From: an uncultured Pelagibacteraceae bacterium
GTDB lineage: Bacteria; Pseudomonadota; Alphaproteobacteria; Pelagibacterales; Pelagibacteraceae
Direction of reading: 5' to 3'
Assembly: GCA_902529105.1 (NCBI GenBank)
Contig: CABZUW010000004.1
Location: 1-64,000, forward strand
DNA: 64,000 nt
Under the pieces are notes generated by a model. That model saw only the letters and a list, made by a program, of their open reading frames with translations. It did no database searches and was not told the origin of the DNA. This document shows positions 46,077-52,906 of the stretch, in pieces (position 1 is the first letter of the stretch; the number at the start of each line of letters is the position of its first letter). The translations under genes were made by a program, and so were the position numbers.

Positions 46077-46634
46077 TTAAGGCCCCTTTAAAAAAAGGGG
46101 CCTTTTTTTTTGGAAGTAATTAATAGCAGCAAAACCTTCTGCATTCAGGAAACTTATCATATTCATTTTTTCTTTCGTTACACCGCCCAAAATAATTAAG
46201 TTTCTATTAGTAAAATTTTTTAACTTTAAGAAACCATAAATACCAAGCTTATATCTTTTTTTTTTGAATACAGGCGCAATAAAAATACTTTTTACTTTTT
46301 GTCTTATCTTAGTATTTAATTCTGTAACATTGTGAGCTGAACCTATAACATCAAAATTTTTCTTAAATTTAAAACAATTGTATCTTGTGCTTTTATTGAA
46401 TGAAGGTAAATAAACACCGTCCAGTTGAAGCTTAAGAGCTAACTTAAAATTATTGGATAAATATAACTTTACTCCTTTTTTTTTGCAAAAATTTCTCAAA
46501 TTTATTAATATTTTTATATTAAGTGGATTTTTGTAATTTCTGTAAATAATATGAACACCATTGTCCAATTTTTCTAAATGATTTTTATCGAATTTGTTAA
46601 TAAAGTAATATTTTTTTAGAAATTTATTATGCAT
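46077..46634 (-). CDS. TenI/thiamine-phosphate-synthase-like protein
   Basis: A 185-residue TIM-barrel-like protein with partial resemblance to ThiE and TenI: LYLSNNFKLALKLQLDGVYLP near residues 57-77, DVIGSAHNVTEL near 92-103, SIFIAPVF near 112 and NLIILGGV near 145. The ThiE pyrophosphate/magnesium motif GQxD is not present after DGVYLP, so it may be a TenI-like or inactive relative. The ATG at 46634 lies in an ATGCAT palindrome that also contains the yggS ATG; an earlier in-frame ATG at 46658 would overlap yggS more. Its C-terminal residues are read from the porin terminator. Confidence 0.65.
   Translation of the reverse strand: MHNKFLKKYYFINKFDKNHLEKLDNGVHIIYRNYKNPLNIKILINLRNFCKKKGVKLYLSNNFKLALKLQLDGVYLPSFNKSTRYNCFKFKKNFDVIGSAHNVTELNTKIRQKVKSIFIAPVFKKKRYKLGIYGFLKLKNFTNRNLIILGGVTKEKMNMISFLNAEGFAAINYFQKKRPLFLKGP
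46079..46111 (+). terminator. Rho-independent terminator of the porin gene
   Basis: An 11-bp stem (aaggccccttt / aaaggggcctt) with a four-A loop is followed by a run of nine T's, starting 24 bases after the porin stop. It is the clearest intrinsic terminator in the window. The same bases encode the last residues of the minus-strand TenI-like gene. Confidence 0.93.
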
Positions 46635-47291
46635 CAAACTGTTCAAAATCTTATTCAAATCAAGGAAGAAATTAAAGAGGAAATACTTAAAAATAATATA
46701 GGTGATTATGAACCAAATGTTATCGCAGTATCAAAAACATTCAAAATTGAACACATTTCTCACTTAATAGATTATGGTCATTTTCATTATGGAGAGAATA
46801 AAGTTCAAGAGGCACTAGAAAAGTGGTCAAATATTAAACAAAATAATAAAAATATTAAATTACATATGTTAGGTAAGCTGCAATCTAATAAAGTTAAGTA
46901 TGCTGTGAAAATCTTTGATTATATCCATTCTGTAGATAGCAAAAAAGTTGCTCAAAAAATTTCTGACGAGGAAGCGAAAGTTAATAAAAAAATAAAAATT
47001 TTTATACAAGTTAATTTAGGAAATGAAATACAAAAATCAGGTATTAACATAGACCGTACTAGAGAATTATTAGATTTTTGTAAAAGTAAGAAATTAGAAG
47101 TTCTCGGCTTAATGTGCTTACCGCCATTTGATGAAGACCCAGAGGATTATTTTAAGGAATTAAAAAAATTAAATGATAGCCTAGAGTTAAAAGAGATAAG
47201 TATGGGAATGTCAAACGATTATATGAAAGCAATAAAATATTGTTCTACCTTTTTAAGAATCGGCTCTAGCATTTTTGGTAAAAGAAACTAA
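46629..47291 (+). CDS. yggS: YggS/PROSC-type pyridoxal phosphate homeostasis protein
   Basis: PLP-binding protein of alanine-racemase-like fold that balances vitamin B6. The N-terminal helix is followed by NVIAVSKTFKIEHISHLIDYGHFHYGENKVQEALEKW near residues 31-67 (the PLP lysine is in AVSKTF), KLHMLGKLQSNKVKYAVKIFDYIHSVDS near 76-103, VNLGNEIQKSG near 128, LEVLGLMCLPPF near 155 and LKEISMGMSNDYMKAIKYCSTFLRIGSSIFG near 187-217. Length 220 is normal. Its ATG overlaps that of the divergent TenI-like gene. Confidence 0.95.
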   Translation: MHQTVQNLIQIKEEIKEEILKNNIGDYEPNVIAVSKTFKIEHISHLIDYGHFHYGENKVQEALEKWSNIKQNNKNIKLHMLGKLQSNKVKYAVKIFDYIHSVDSKKVAQKISDEEAKVNKKIKIFIQVNLGNEIQKSGINIDRTRELLDFCKSKKLEVLGLMCLPPFDEDPEDYFKELKKLNDSLELKEISMGMSNDYMKAIKYCSTFLRIGSSIFGKRN

Positions 47292-47773
47292 ATTACAATT
47301 TTACTTTTTTTAGTTAATATTTTAGCTATTATCAAAAAATCTTTTTTATTCACTGCTATACATCCAGCAGTTTTTTTATAGTCCTTTGTCAAATGCAGAA
47401 ATATTGCACTGCCCCTGTTTTTAATTGGTCTTTTGTAATTATATTTAATTAAAATAAAGCAATCATATTTGTTGTCCTTTCTGAATAATTTTTCAGATTT
47501 AATTCTACTACTAGTAATCTCTTTATTGTAATTTGAATTATTTATATCATTACACCAGTACATATTTTTTCTTATTATTTTTTTATTAAGACTTGTCTCT
47601 ACTTTGTTTATTCTATCTTTTCTCCAATATAGAGTTCCTAACTCAAACTTGCCTCTTGGTGTTCCTTTATCGCCCTCTATCTTGTTGATTTTTAAACCAT
47701 TTTTACCAATGCAACACTTAAATTTAAATTCATCAATTATTAAGGTATCTTTATTTATTAACTTTAATATCAT
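47288..47773 (-). CDS. L,D-transpeptidase (YkuD) family protein
   Basis: A 161-residue YkuD-fold protein that by family would cross-link peptidoglycan or attach proteins to it. CCIGKNGLKINKIEGDKGTPRGKFELG near residues 20-46 is the first half, and the catalytic region near 125-140 reads FLHLTKDYKKTAGCIAVNKKDF, with the His and Cys of the HxxSxGC-type motif. No signal peptide is visible, so export is uncertain. It lies 12 bases from the divergent pseudo-receiver regulator, suggesting they may be functionally linked. Confidence 0.85.
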   Translation of the reverse strand: MILKLINKDTLIIDEFKFKCCIGKNGLKINKIEGDKGTPRGKFELGTLYWRKDRINKVETSLNKKIIRKNMYWCNDINNSNYNKEITSSRIKSEKLFRKDNKYDCFILIKYNYKRPIKNRGSAIFLHLTKDYKKTAGCIAVNKKDFLIIAKILTKKSKIVI

Positions 47774-47785
47774 AATGTTTAAACA

Positions 47786-48355
47786 ATGAGTAAAACAATT
47801 GTATTAATATACAAACTTCCGACATTATATGAAATTTTACATGAAATAAATGATATATTAAATTTTGAGCTTCAAAGCTCATTAGATGAAATCGAACTAA
47901 TTAATATTATAAGTGATAAAAAAAAAACTTTCGTCGTAATTTCTGAATCTAAAATAAGTGAGATACAAGAAGATAACAATATTATTTTACCTAAATTTCC
48001 TATTAAAGTTTTTAATCTTATTGAAAAGATTAATATATTTCTTCTTAAAAAGAATTTTGTTACACAATCCAAAATTAACATAAATGATTATCAATTAGAC
48101 TTGAATTCTAGGGCTTTAAAAATAGGTAAGAAAAAACTTAAACTTACACAAAAAGAAACTGAAATTATATTTTTTATAAAAAATTCAAACAAAGAAGTAT
48201 CTATTTCAAGTTTAAAGAAAAATGTTTGGGGACATTCTTCTGAACTTGAAACACACACAGTCGAGACACATGTTTATAGACTTAGAAAAAAAATTAAGGA
48301 TTATTTTAATGACAGTAGGTTTATAAAAAGCACTGATAATGGCTATAAAATTTAA
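47786..48355 (+). CDS. OmpR/PhoB-type transcription factor with degenerate receiver
   Basis: A 189-residue protein. The C-terminal half is a winged helix of the OmpR class: LTQKETEIIFFIKNSNKEVSISSLKKNVWG near residues 113-142 and THTVETHVYRLRKKI near 149-163, ending with FIKSTDNGYKI. The N-terminal half resembles a receiver fold, but where a phospho-accepting Asp should follow the third strand it reads FVVISES, so phosphorylation is unlikely. It is divergent from the L,D-transpeptidase gene, a plausible target. The 40-residue ArfA-like gene starts inside its 3' end. Confidence 0.82.
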   Translation: MSKTIVLIYKLPTLYEILHEINDILNFELQSSLDEIELINIISDKKKTFVVISESKISEIQEDNNIILPKFPIKVFNLIEKINIFLLKKNFVTQSKININDYQLDLNSRALKIGKKKLKLTQKETEIIFFIKNSNKEVSISSLKKNVWGHSSELETHTVETHVYRLRKKIKDYFNDSRFIKSTDNGYKI

Positions 48356-48461
48356 AAAAAGAAGGAATTTTACTGCTAAGAAATTAATTTCAAGAAAATT
48401 TAGTCAAAAGGTTATAAAACCAAAAAAAGGGAAAGGAAGTTTCAAAAGAATAAAAAAATAA
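48339..48461 (+). CDS. arfA: Short ArfA-like alternative ribosome-rescue protein
   Basis: A 40-residue very basic ORF found by hand translation, overlapping the end of the regulator gene by 17 bases. The C-terminal half includes KFSQKVIKPKKGKGSFKRIKK (split: KFSQKVIKP then KKGKGSFKRIKK). It aligns with E. coli ArfA FRQRVEKNKKGKGSYMRK, where the KGKGS region recruits RF2 to stalled ribosomes. It lacks the hydrophobic tail that E. coli ArfA must lose to become active. Short length makes the call uncertain, but the KKGKGS[YF] match in a basic small protein is specific. ArfA works as a backup to tmRNA. Confidence 0.65.
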   Translation: MAIKFKKRRNFTAKKLISRKFSQKVIKPKKGKGSFKRIKK

Positions 48462-48467
48462 AATTAT

Positions 48468-49397
48468 CTATAGTCTGGCCCCAATCTGTTGGATTACTTT
48501 TGCAGACATTTCTGTCCCTTTTTCTAAACTATCCTTTAAAGATAAGTTATTTATGTAGCCATGGAGAAAACCTGCTGCAAAAAGATCTCCAGCTCCTGTT
48601 AAATCCACAACCTTTAAACCTTCTTGAATTCCACATTCAGCAACCTCATTACCTTTTATAGCTATTGCCCCTTTGTCCCCTCTAGTCACTACAATAATTT
48701 TTCCAAGTTCTTTACCAAAACTAATCACATCATCGAAGTTCTTAGCGTCAATCAAAGATAATATTTCCTGCTCATTAGCAAATGTTATATCAAGTTTGTT
48801 TTTTACTAGATCAAGAAAATGAGGTTTATGTCTATCAACGCAAAATTGATCAGATAAAGACATAGCAACTTTTTTCGCACTATTGATAGCTTTATCAAAA
48901 GCTTTTTTAGGGTCACCTTCGTCCCAAAGATACCCTTCTAAAAGAATTACTTCACTATTTGTAATAATATCTGAATTAATATCATTTTCATTTATTTTAC
49001 CTGCCGTTCCTAAAAATGTGCACATTGTTCTTTCTGAGTCAGGTGTTACAAGTATCAGACAAGTGCCAGTAGGCAATTCCTCTTTTTTTTTTGAGTAAAA
49101 ATACTCAACATTTTCTTTTTTTAAACCTTCGTCATATTTAGCCCCAAGCTCGTCATCGCAAACTTTGCCAATAAAACCAACTTTATTTCCGAGTTGAGAT
49201 AAACCTACTATAGAATTGGCTACAGAACCACCAGACACAGTCTTCTCAATTTTTAAATTTGATAACAAATTTTTGAATTCTTTTTCATCAAAAATTAATT
49301 TCATAGTGCTTTTTGTAAGTTTATTCTTATCTAAGAAATCTTCATCAACTCGACAAATTACATCTACTATAGCATTACCTATACCTAAAATTTTCAT
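48468..49397 (-). CDS. PfkB-family kinase, probably adenosine kinase
   Basis: A 309-residue ribokinase-fold sugar kinase. KILGIGNAIVDVICRVD at the start, SGGSVANSIVGLSQLG near residues 55-70, and the anion-hole motif VVDLTGAGDLFAAGFLHGYIN near 264-284 with the catalytic Asp are visible. The GNAIVD start and TVSGGSVANS pattern are closest to bacterial adenosine kinases. The substrate is inferred from sequence type only. It ends six bases from the ArfA-like stop (convergent) and starts one base after nth. Confidence 0.85.
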   Translation of the reverse strand: MKILGIGNAIVDVICRVDEDFLDKNKLTKSTMKLIFDEKEFKNLLSNLKIEKTVSGGSVANSIVGLSQLGNKVGFIGKVCDDELGAKYDEGLKKENVEYFYSKKKEELPTGTCLILVTPDSERTMCTFLGTAGKINENDINSDIITNSEVILLEGYLWDEGDPKKAFDKAINSAKKVAMSLSDQFCVDRHKPHFLDLVKNKLDITFANEQEILSLIDAKNFDDVISFGKELGKIIVVTRGDKGAIAIKGNEVAECGIQEGLKVVDLTGAGDLFAAGFLHGYINNLSLKDSLEKGTEMSAKVIQQIGARL

Positions 49398-49398
49398 A

Positions 49399-50052
49399 TT
49401 ATGCTTTCTTTGTTATAATTGGTTTTTTTCTTGTAGGATAACAAGTGGTACAAATTTTACAAGTTATTCCATAACAATCTCTGGCTTTACAATACTCTCT
49501 TCCATAATAAATGATTTGTAAATGTAATTTATTCCAATTTTTTTTGGGGAATAATCTTTTTAAATCCTTTTCAGTTTGAATAACATTTTTTCCATTTGTA
49601 AGTCCCCATCTTTGAGCTAATCGGTGTATATGAGTATCTACTGGAAATGCAGGGTAGCCAAACCCTTGAGACATCACAACACTAGCAGTTTTATGTCCAA
49701 CTCCTGGCAACTCCTCAAGTTGCTCAAACGTTTTAGGTACCTTACCACCATACTTTTCAACTAATGTTTTTGACAAATTGTAAACGCTTTTTGCTTTAAT
49801 TCTAAATATTCCAATACTTTTTATCAGTCTCTCAATTTTTTTTCTACCAAGTTTAACAAAGTGCTCTGGTTTATTGTATTTTGGATAAATATTTTTTGTA
49901 ACATTATTTACATTCACATCAGTACATTGTGCCGACAGAAGCACAGATAAAAGAAGTGTAAAAATATTTCTATGTTTTAAAGGAACAGGTGTTTTAGGAT
50001 AAATTTTATTTAAAATTTTTAGTATTAATTTTGCTTTTTGAACATTATTCAT
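49399..50052 (-). CDS. nth: Endonuclease III with unusual cysteine spacing
   Basis: Base-excision repair glycosylase/AP lyase for oxidised pyrimidines. The helix-hairpin-helix ELPGVGHKTASVVM near residues 113-126 carries the catalytic Lys, FPVDTHIHRLAQRWGL near 135-150 the catalytic Asp, and FTLLLSVLLSAQCTDVNVN near 28-46 is typical. The C-terminal iron-sulfur loop reads C-KARD-C-YGIT-C-KI-C-TT-C, five cysteines rather than the family's C-X6-C-X2-C-X5-C. Its ATG overlaps the dapB gene's neighbour junction (TAATG). Length 217 is normal. Confidence 0.93.
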   Translation of the reverse strand: MNNVQKAKLILKILNKIYPKTPVPLKHRNIFTLLLSVLLSAQCTDVNVNNVTKNIYPKYNKPEHFVKLGRKKIERLIKSIGIFRIKAKSVYNLSKTLVEKYGGKVPKTFEQLEELPGVGHKTASVVMSQGFGYPAFPVDTHIHRLAQRWGLTNGKNVIQTEKDLKRLFPKKNWNKLHLQIIYYGREYCKARDCYGITCKICTTCYPTRKKPIITKKA

Positions 50053-50828
50053 TATTTAAAGTTCAAAAGATCTCTCATTGAATATAGTCCTGTTTTTTTA
50101 GAGCTTATCCATTTTGCGGCCTCTAAAGCTCCCTCCGAATATAAGGATCTATCAAAAGCTTCGTGATTTAAAGTAATTATTTCTTTGCCACTTGAAAATC
50201 TAACTTCGTGTTCTCCTATAATCTCACCTTTTCTTAATGAATTAAAATTAATTTTTTTTCCATAAGGAAAAGACTTTTTGTTTAAATATTTTTTTCCAAT
50301 AATTTTATAAAAATCTTTGCCTTTTCCATTAGCTATTCCCTTTCCTAACATCAATGCTGTTCCAGAGGGATGATCTTTTTTATGTTTATGATGTACCTCA
50401 AATACCTTACTTAAATAGTTTTTTCCAAGAGTTTTCGAAGTTATTTCTGTCAAAAACATTAATAAGTTTATACCCAAACTCATGTTTCCTGCTTTTAAAA
50501 TTGGTATCTTCTTAGAAAATTTTTTTATTTGATTTTCCTCTGTTTTGCTAAAACCAGTAGTACCAATTACAACCTTTTTTTTTAATTTACTTGCGATTTT
50601 TAAAACCTCAAATGTGCATTTAGGACTCGTGAAATCGATTATCACATGAGCTTTTTGGAATGCTTTTTCACTATTTTTTTTAAGATAGATGCCCGAAATC
50701 TTTTTGTTTAATAATGTGTTTTCCGTTAGTGAAACTATTTTCACAGATCTATCTTTAACCGCTGTTTTAATAAGTTGCCTACCCATTCTGCCAAGGCAAC
50801 CTGTTATTGCTAGATTAATTTTGCCCAT
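50052..50828 (-). CDS. dapB: 4-hydroxy-tetrahydrodipicolinate reductase
   Basis: NAD(P)H-dependent step in lysine and diaminopimelate synthesis. The nucleotide-binding start INLAITGCLGRMGRQLIKTA at residues 3-22, VIDFTSPKCTFEVL near 66, VIGTTGFS near 91, the proton-donor region EVHHKHKKDHPSGTALMLG near 142-160 and GEIIGEHEVRFSSGKEIITLNHEAFDRS near 200-227 are conserved. At 258 residues it is slightly short. It overlaps both neighbours by one base (TAATG junctions), giving a run sulfotransferase-dapB-nth-kinase. Confidence 0.96.
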   Translation of the reverse strand: MGKINLAITGCLGRMGRQLIKTAVKDRSVKIVSLTENTLLNKKISGIYLKKNSEKAFQKAHVIIDFTSPKCTFEVLKIASKLKKKVVIGTTGFSKTEENQIKKFSKKIPILKAGNMSLGINLLMFLTEITSKTLGKNYLSKVFEVHHKHKKDHPSGTALMLGKGIANGKGKDFYKIIGKKYLNKKSFPYGKKINFNSLRKGEIIGEHEVRFSSGKEIITLNHEAFDRSLYSEGALEAAKWISSKKTGLYSMRDLLNFK

Positions 50829-51670
50829 TAATAATCTTCATATCCTAAATTTTTTAAATCTTCTTTATAATAATCATTCATTTTTATCTGAATATCTTTC
50901 GGTAATACAGTTTTCCAATTATTTTTTGGTCCCATATTAAAAAACTTTACTTTTTTTTCATTTCTAATGACATTTTCGTTAAATTTCCCCTCCTCCTCAC
51001 CTTTTTGTAAAATATCGAATTTTGTTGAATTCAAAGATTTTATAAACTTATCTTTATTTAAACCTACTTTAATATTTAAAAGGGCATCAACAAATTCTAC
51101 AACTTTAGAAAACTCTTTTTCAGGAGAATTTACTAAATCTTCATATCTAATTGATATTCTTCTTAAAGATTGATTTTTCATCCATGATATAAAATGAGTT
51201 TTCCAAGAATCTACAATTGCATATCTAGCATTATCTTCTCCTTCCATGTAAGCACCCTCAGTTTGCATATATTTTAATGCCATTTCGTAATCACTAAATC
51301 CAAAATGGTTTTTAATTGAAGTTATAACATTTCTTGGATCTCTAACAATATGAACCACCCCAAGAGTATTTTTGCTTTTAGTAAAAGGAATATTATTTAT
51401 CGGTTTTAAAGAGTTGTGAGTTTTTAAAAATTTAGCTTTATTTTTTTTGCGTATATTATTTTGTGTACTTTCCCAATAGTTATATATTTCACCTTTTTTG
51501 ATATTATTAATATCAAGATTTTCATCAAAGAAAATCTTGTTTGGATAGTCAGGAATTCTACTTAAATCTTCAAAACGAAAATTACCATCACTTGAAAAAT
51601 AGTACGAAACTAAAAAAGATCTCAACCAAGTGTTACCACTTTTTGGATATGAAGCTAACCAAATTATCAT
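50828..51670 (-). CDS. Sulfotransferase domain protein
   Basis: A 280-residue PAPS-dependent sulfotransferase of the aryl/alkyl type. WLASYPKSGNTWLRSFLVSY near residues 4-23 is the 5'-phosphosulfate loop, FLKTHNSL near 83 holds the likely catalytic His, and HIVRDPRNVITSIKNHFGF near 107-125 is the 3'-phosphate site. ISIRYEDLVNSPEKEFSKVVEFV near 172-194 matches the later helix, and NWKTVLPKDIQIKMNDYYKEDLKNLGYE ends it. The acceptor is unknown. It starts an operon with dapB, apparently by position only. Confidence 0.9.
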   Translation of the reverse strand: MIIWLASYPKSGNTWLRSFLVSYYFSSDGNFRFEDLSRIPDYPNKIFFDENLDINNIKKGEIYNYWESTQNNIRKKNKAKFLKTHNSLKPINNIPFTKSKNTLGVVHIVRDPRNVITSIKNHFGFSDYEMALKYMQTEGAYMEGEDNARYAIVDSWKTHFISWMKNQSLRRISIRYEDLVNSPEKEFSKVVEFVDALLNIKVGLNKDKFIKSLNSTKFDILQKGEEEGKFNENVIRNEKKVKFFNMGPKNNWKTVLPKDIQIKMNDYYKEDLKNLGYEDY

Positions 51671-51682
51671 ATAATTATAATT

Positions 51683-51711
51683 AAAAAATTGTTAGGTAAT
51701 ATATACAATTT
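51683..51711 (-). terminator. Weak AT-only hairpin after dnaJ
   Basis: On the minus strand the arms AAATTGT and ACAATTT (7 bp, 12-base loop) are followed by a short T run, between the dnaJ stop and the sulfotransferase start. The stem is weak, so it may be chance in AT-rich sequence. Confidence 0.3.
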
Positions 51712-51750
51712 AATTAGTTAAAATTAATTAACTTTTTTATTTATATGTAA

Positions 51751-52878
51751 TTAATTGCTCCAAAAATTTTTAGCCTTATTGAAAAATTGTTTAATACTAG
51801 GATTTGACTTATCATTTTCAATTTCTCTAAATTTTTCTAGTAACTCTTTTTGTTCTTTATTAAGGGATATTGGAACCTCTGTGTTGACTTGAACATACAA
51901 GTCTCCAACGCCACTTCCTCTCATATATGGCATTCCTTTACCTTTTAATCTAAATTGTTTACCGCTTTGTGTGCCTGCTGGTATTTTAATTTTCGCTCTT
52001 CCTCCATCTATAGTGGGAATTTCTATTGATGATCCTAATGCAGCATCAGTTATTGATATTGGACACTCAAAAAATAAGTTTTCGTCTGATCTTTTAAATA
52101 GATCGTGTGAGTTTACGTTAATGAAAAGATATAAGTCTCCATTACCTGCGCCTCTGGATCCAGCCTCACCTTTGCCTGCGAGCCTTATTCTTGTTCCATC
52201 GTCAACACCCTTAGGAATAGTAACAGATAGTCTCTTACTAGCCTGTTTTTTCCCTTGCCCACTACATGAGGAACATGGGTGTGTAATTTCCTCTCCAGAA
52301 CCAGTGCATTGAGGACAAGTTTGTTGAACTGTGAAAAATCCTTGACTAGATCTAACCTGACCATGACCCCCGCACATAGAACAAGATCCTGCATTATATC
52401 CTGGTTTTGAGCCTGTACCGCTACATGTTTCACATTTGTCAGAAGTGGTAAATTTTATATCTTGTTTTTTTCCTGAATATGCTTCTTCGAGACTAATTGT
52501 TAAATCGTATCTTAAATCTGATCCACGGTAACTTGACTTTCTAGATCTTCTGCCACCTCCACCAAATCCTTCTCCAAAAAAATCCTCAAATATATCTGAA
52601 AAACTTCCTGAAAAATCGAAATTACTAAACCCACCTCTTCCACCTCCTCCGTTTTCAAAAGCTGCGTGACCAAAATTATCGTAATTTTGTTTTCTTTCAG
52701 AATTGGAGAGAACGTGATAAGCCTCAGATGCTTCTTTAAATTTTTCTTCGGCGGCTTTATCACCTTTATTTTTGTCTGGGTGGTATTTGACTGCTAATTT
52801 CCTGTAAGCTGATTTTATTTGATCCGCACTTGAACTTTTACCAACACCTAAGACGTCGTAGTAATCTCTTTTTGCCAT
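51751..52878 (-). CDS. dnaJ: Chaperone protein DnaJ
   Basis: Hsp40 co-chaperone stimulating DnaK. The J domain has DYYDVLGVGKSSSADQIKSAYRKLAVKYHPDKN at residues 4-36, followed by a Gly/Phe-rich linker (GGGGRGGFSNFDFSGSF). The zinc-binding part has four CxxCxGxG repeats (CETCSGTG, CSMCGGHG, CPQCTGSG, CSSCSGQG) near 145-210. C-terminal client-binding domains include IPKGVDDGTRIRLAGKGEAG. Length 375 is normal. It follows dnaK by 28 bases on the same strand. Confidence 0.98.
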   Translation of the reverse strand: MAKRDYYDVLGVGKSSSADQIKSAYRKLAVKYHPDKNKGDKAAEEKFKEASEAYHVLSNSERKQNYDNFGHAAFENGGGGRGGFSNFDFSGSFSDIFEDFFGEGFGGGGRRSRKSSYRGSDLRYDLTISLEEAYSGKKQDIKFTTSDKCETCSGTGSKPGYNAGSCSMCGGHGQVRSSQGFFTVQQTCPQCTGSGEEITHPCSSCSGQGKKQASKRLSVTIPKGVDDGTRIRLAGKGEAGSRGAGNGDLYLFINVNSHDLFKRSDENLFFECPISITDAALGSSIEIPTIDGGRAKIKIPAGTQSGKQFRLKGKGMPYMRGSGVGDLYVQVNTEVPISLNKEQKELLEKFREIENDKSNPSIKQFFNKAKNFWSN

Positions 52879-52906
52879 AACTAATTACAGACAAATTGTT
52901 GCTAGC

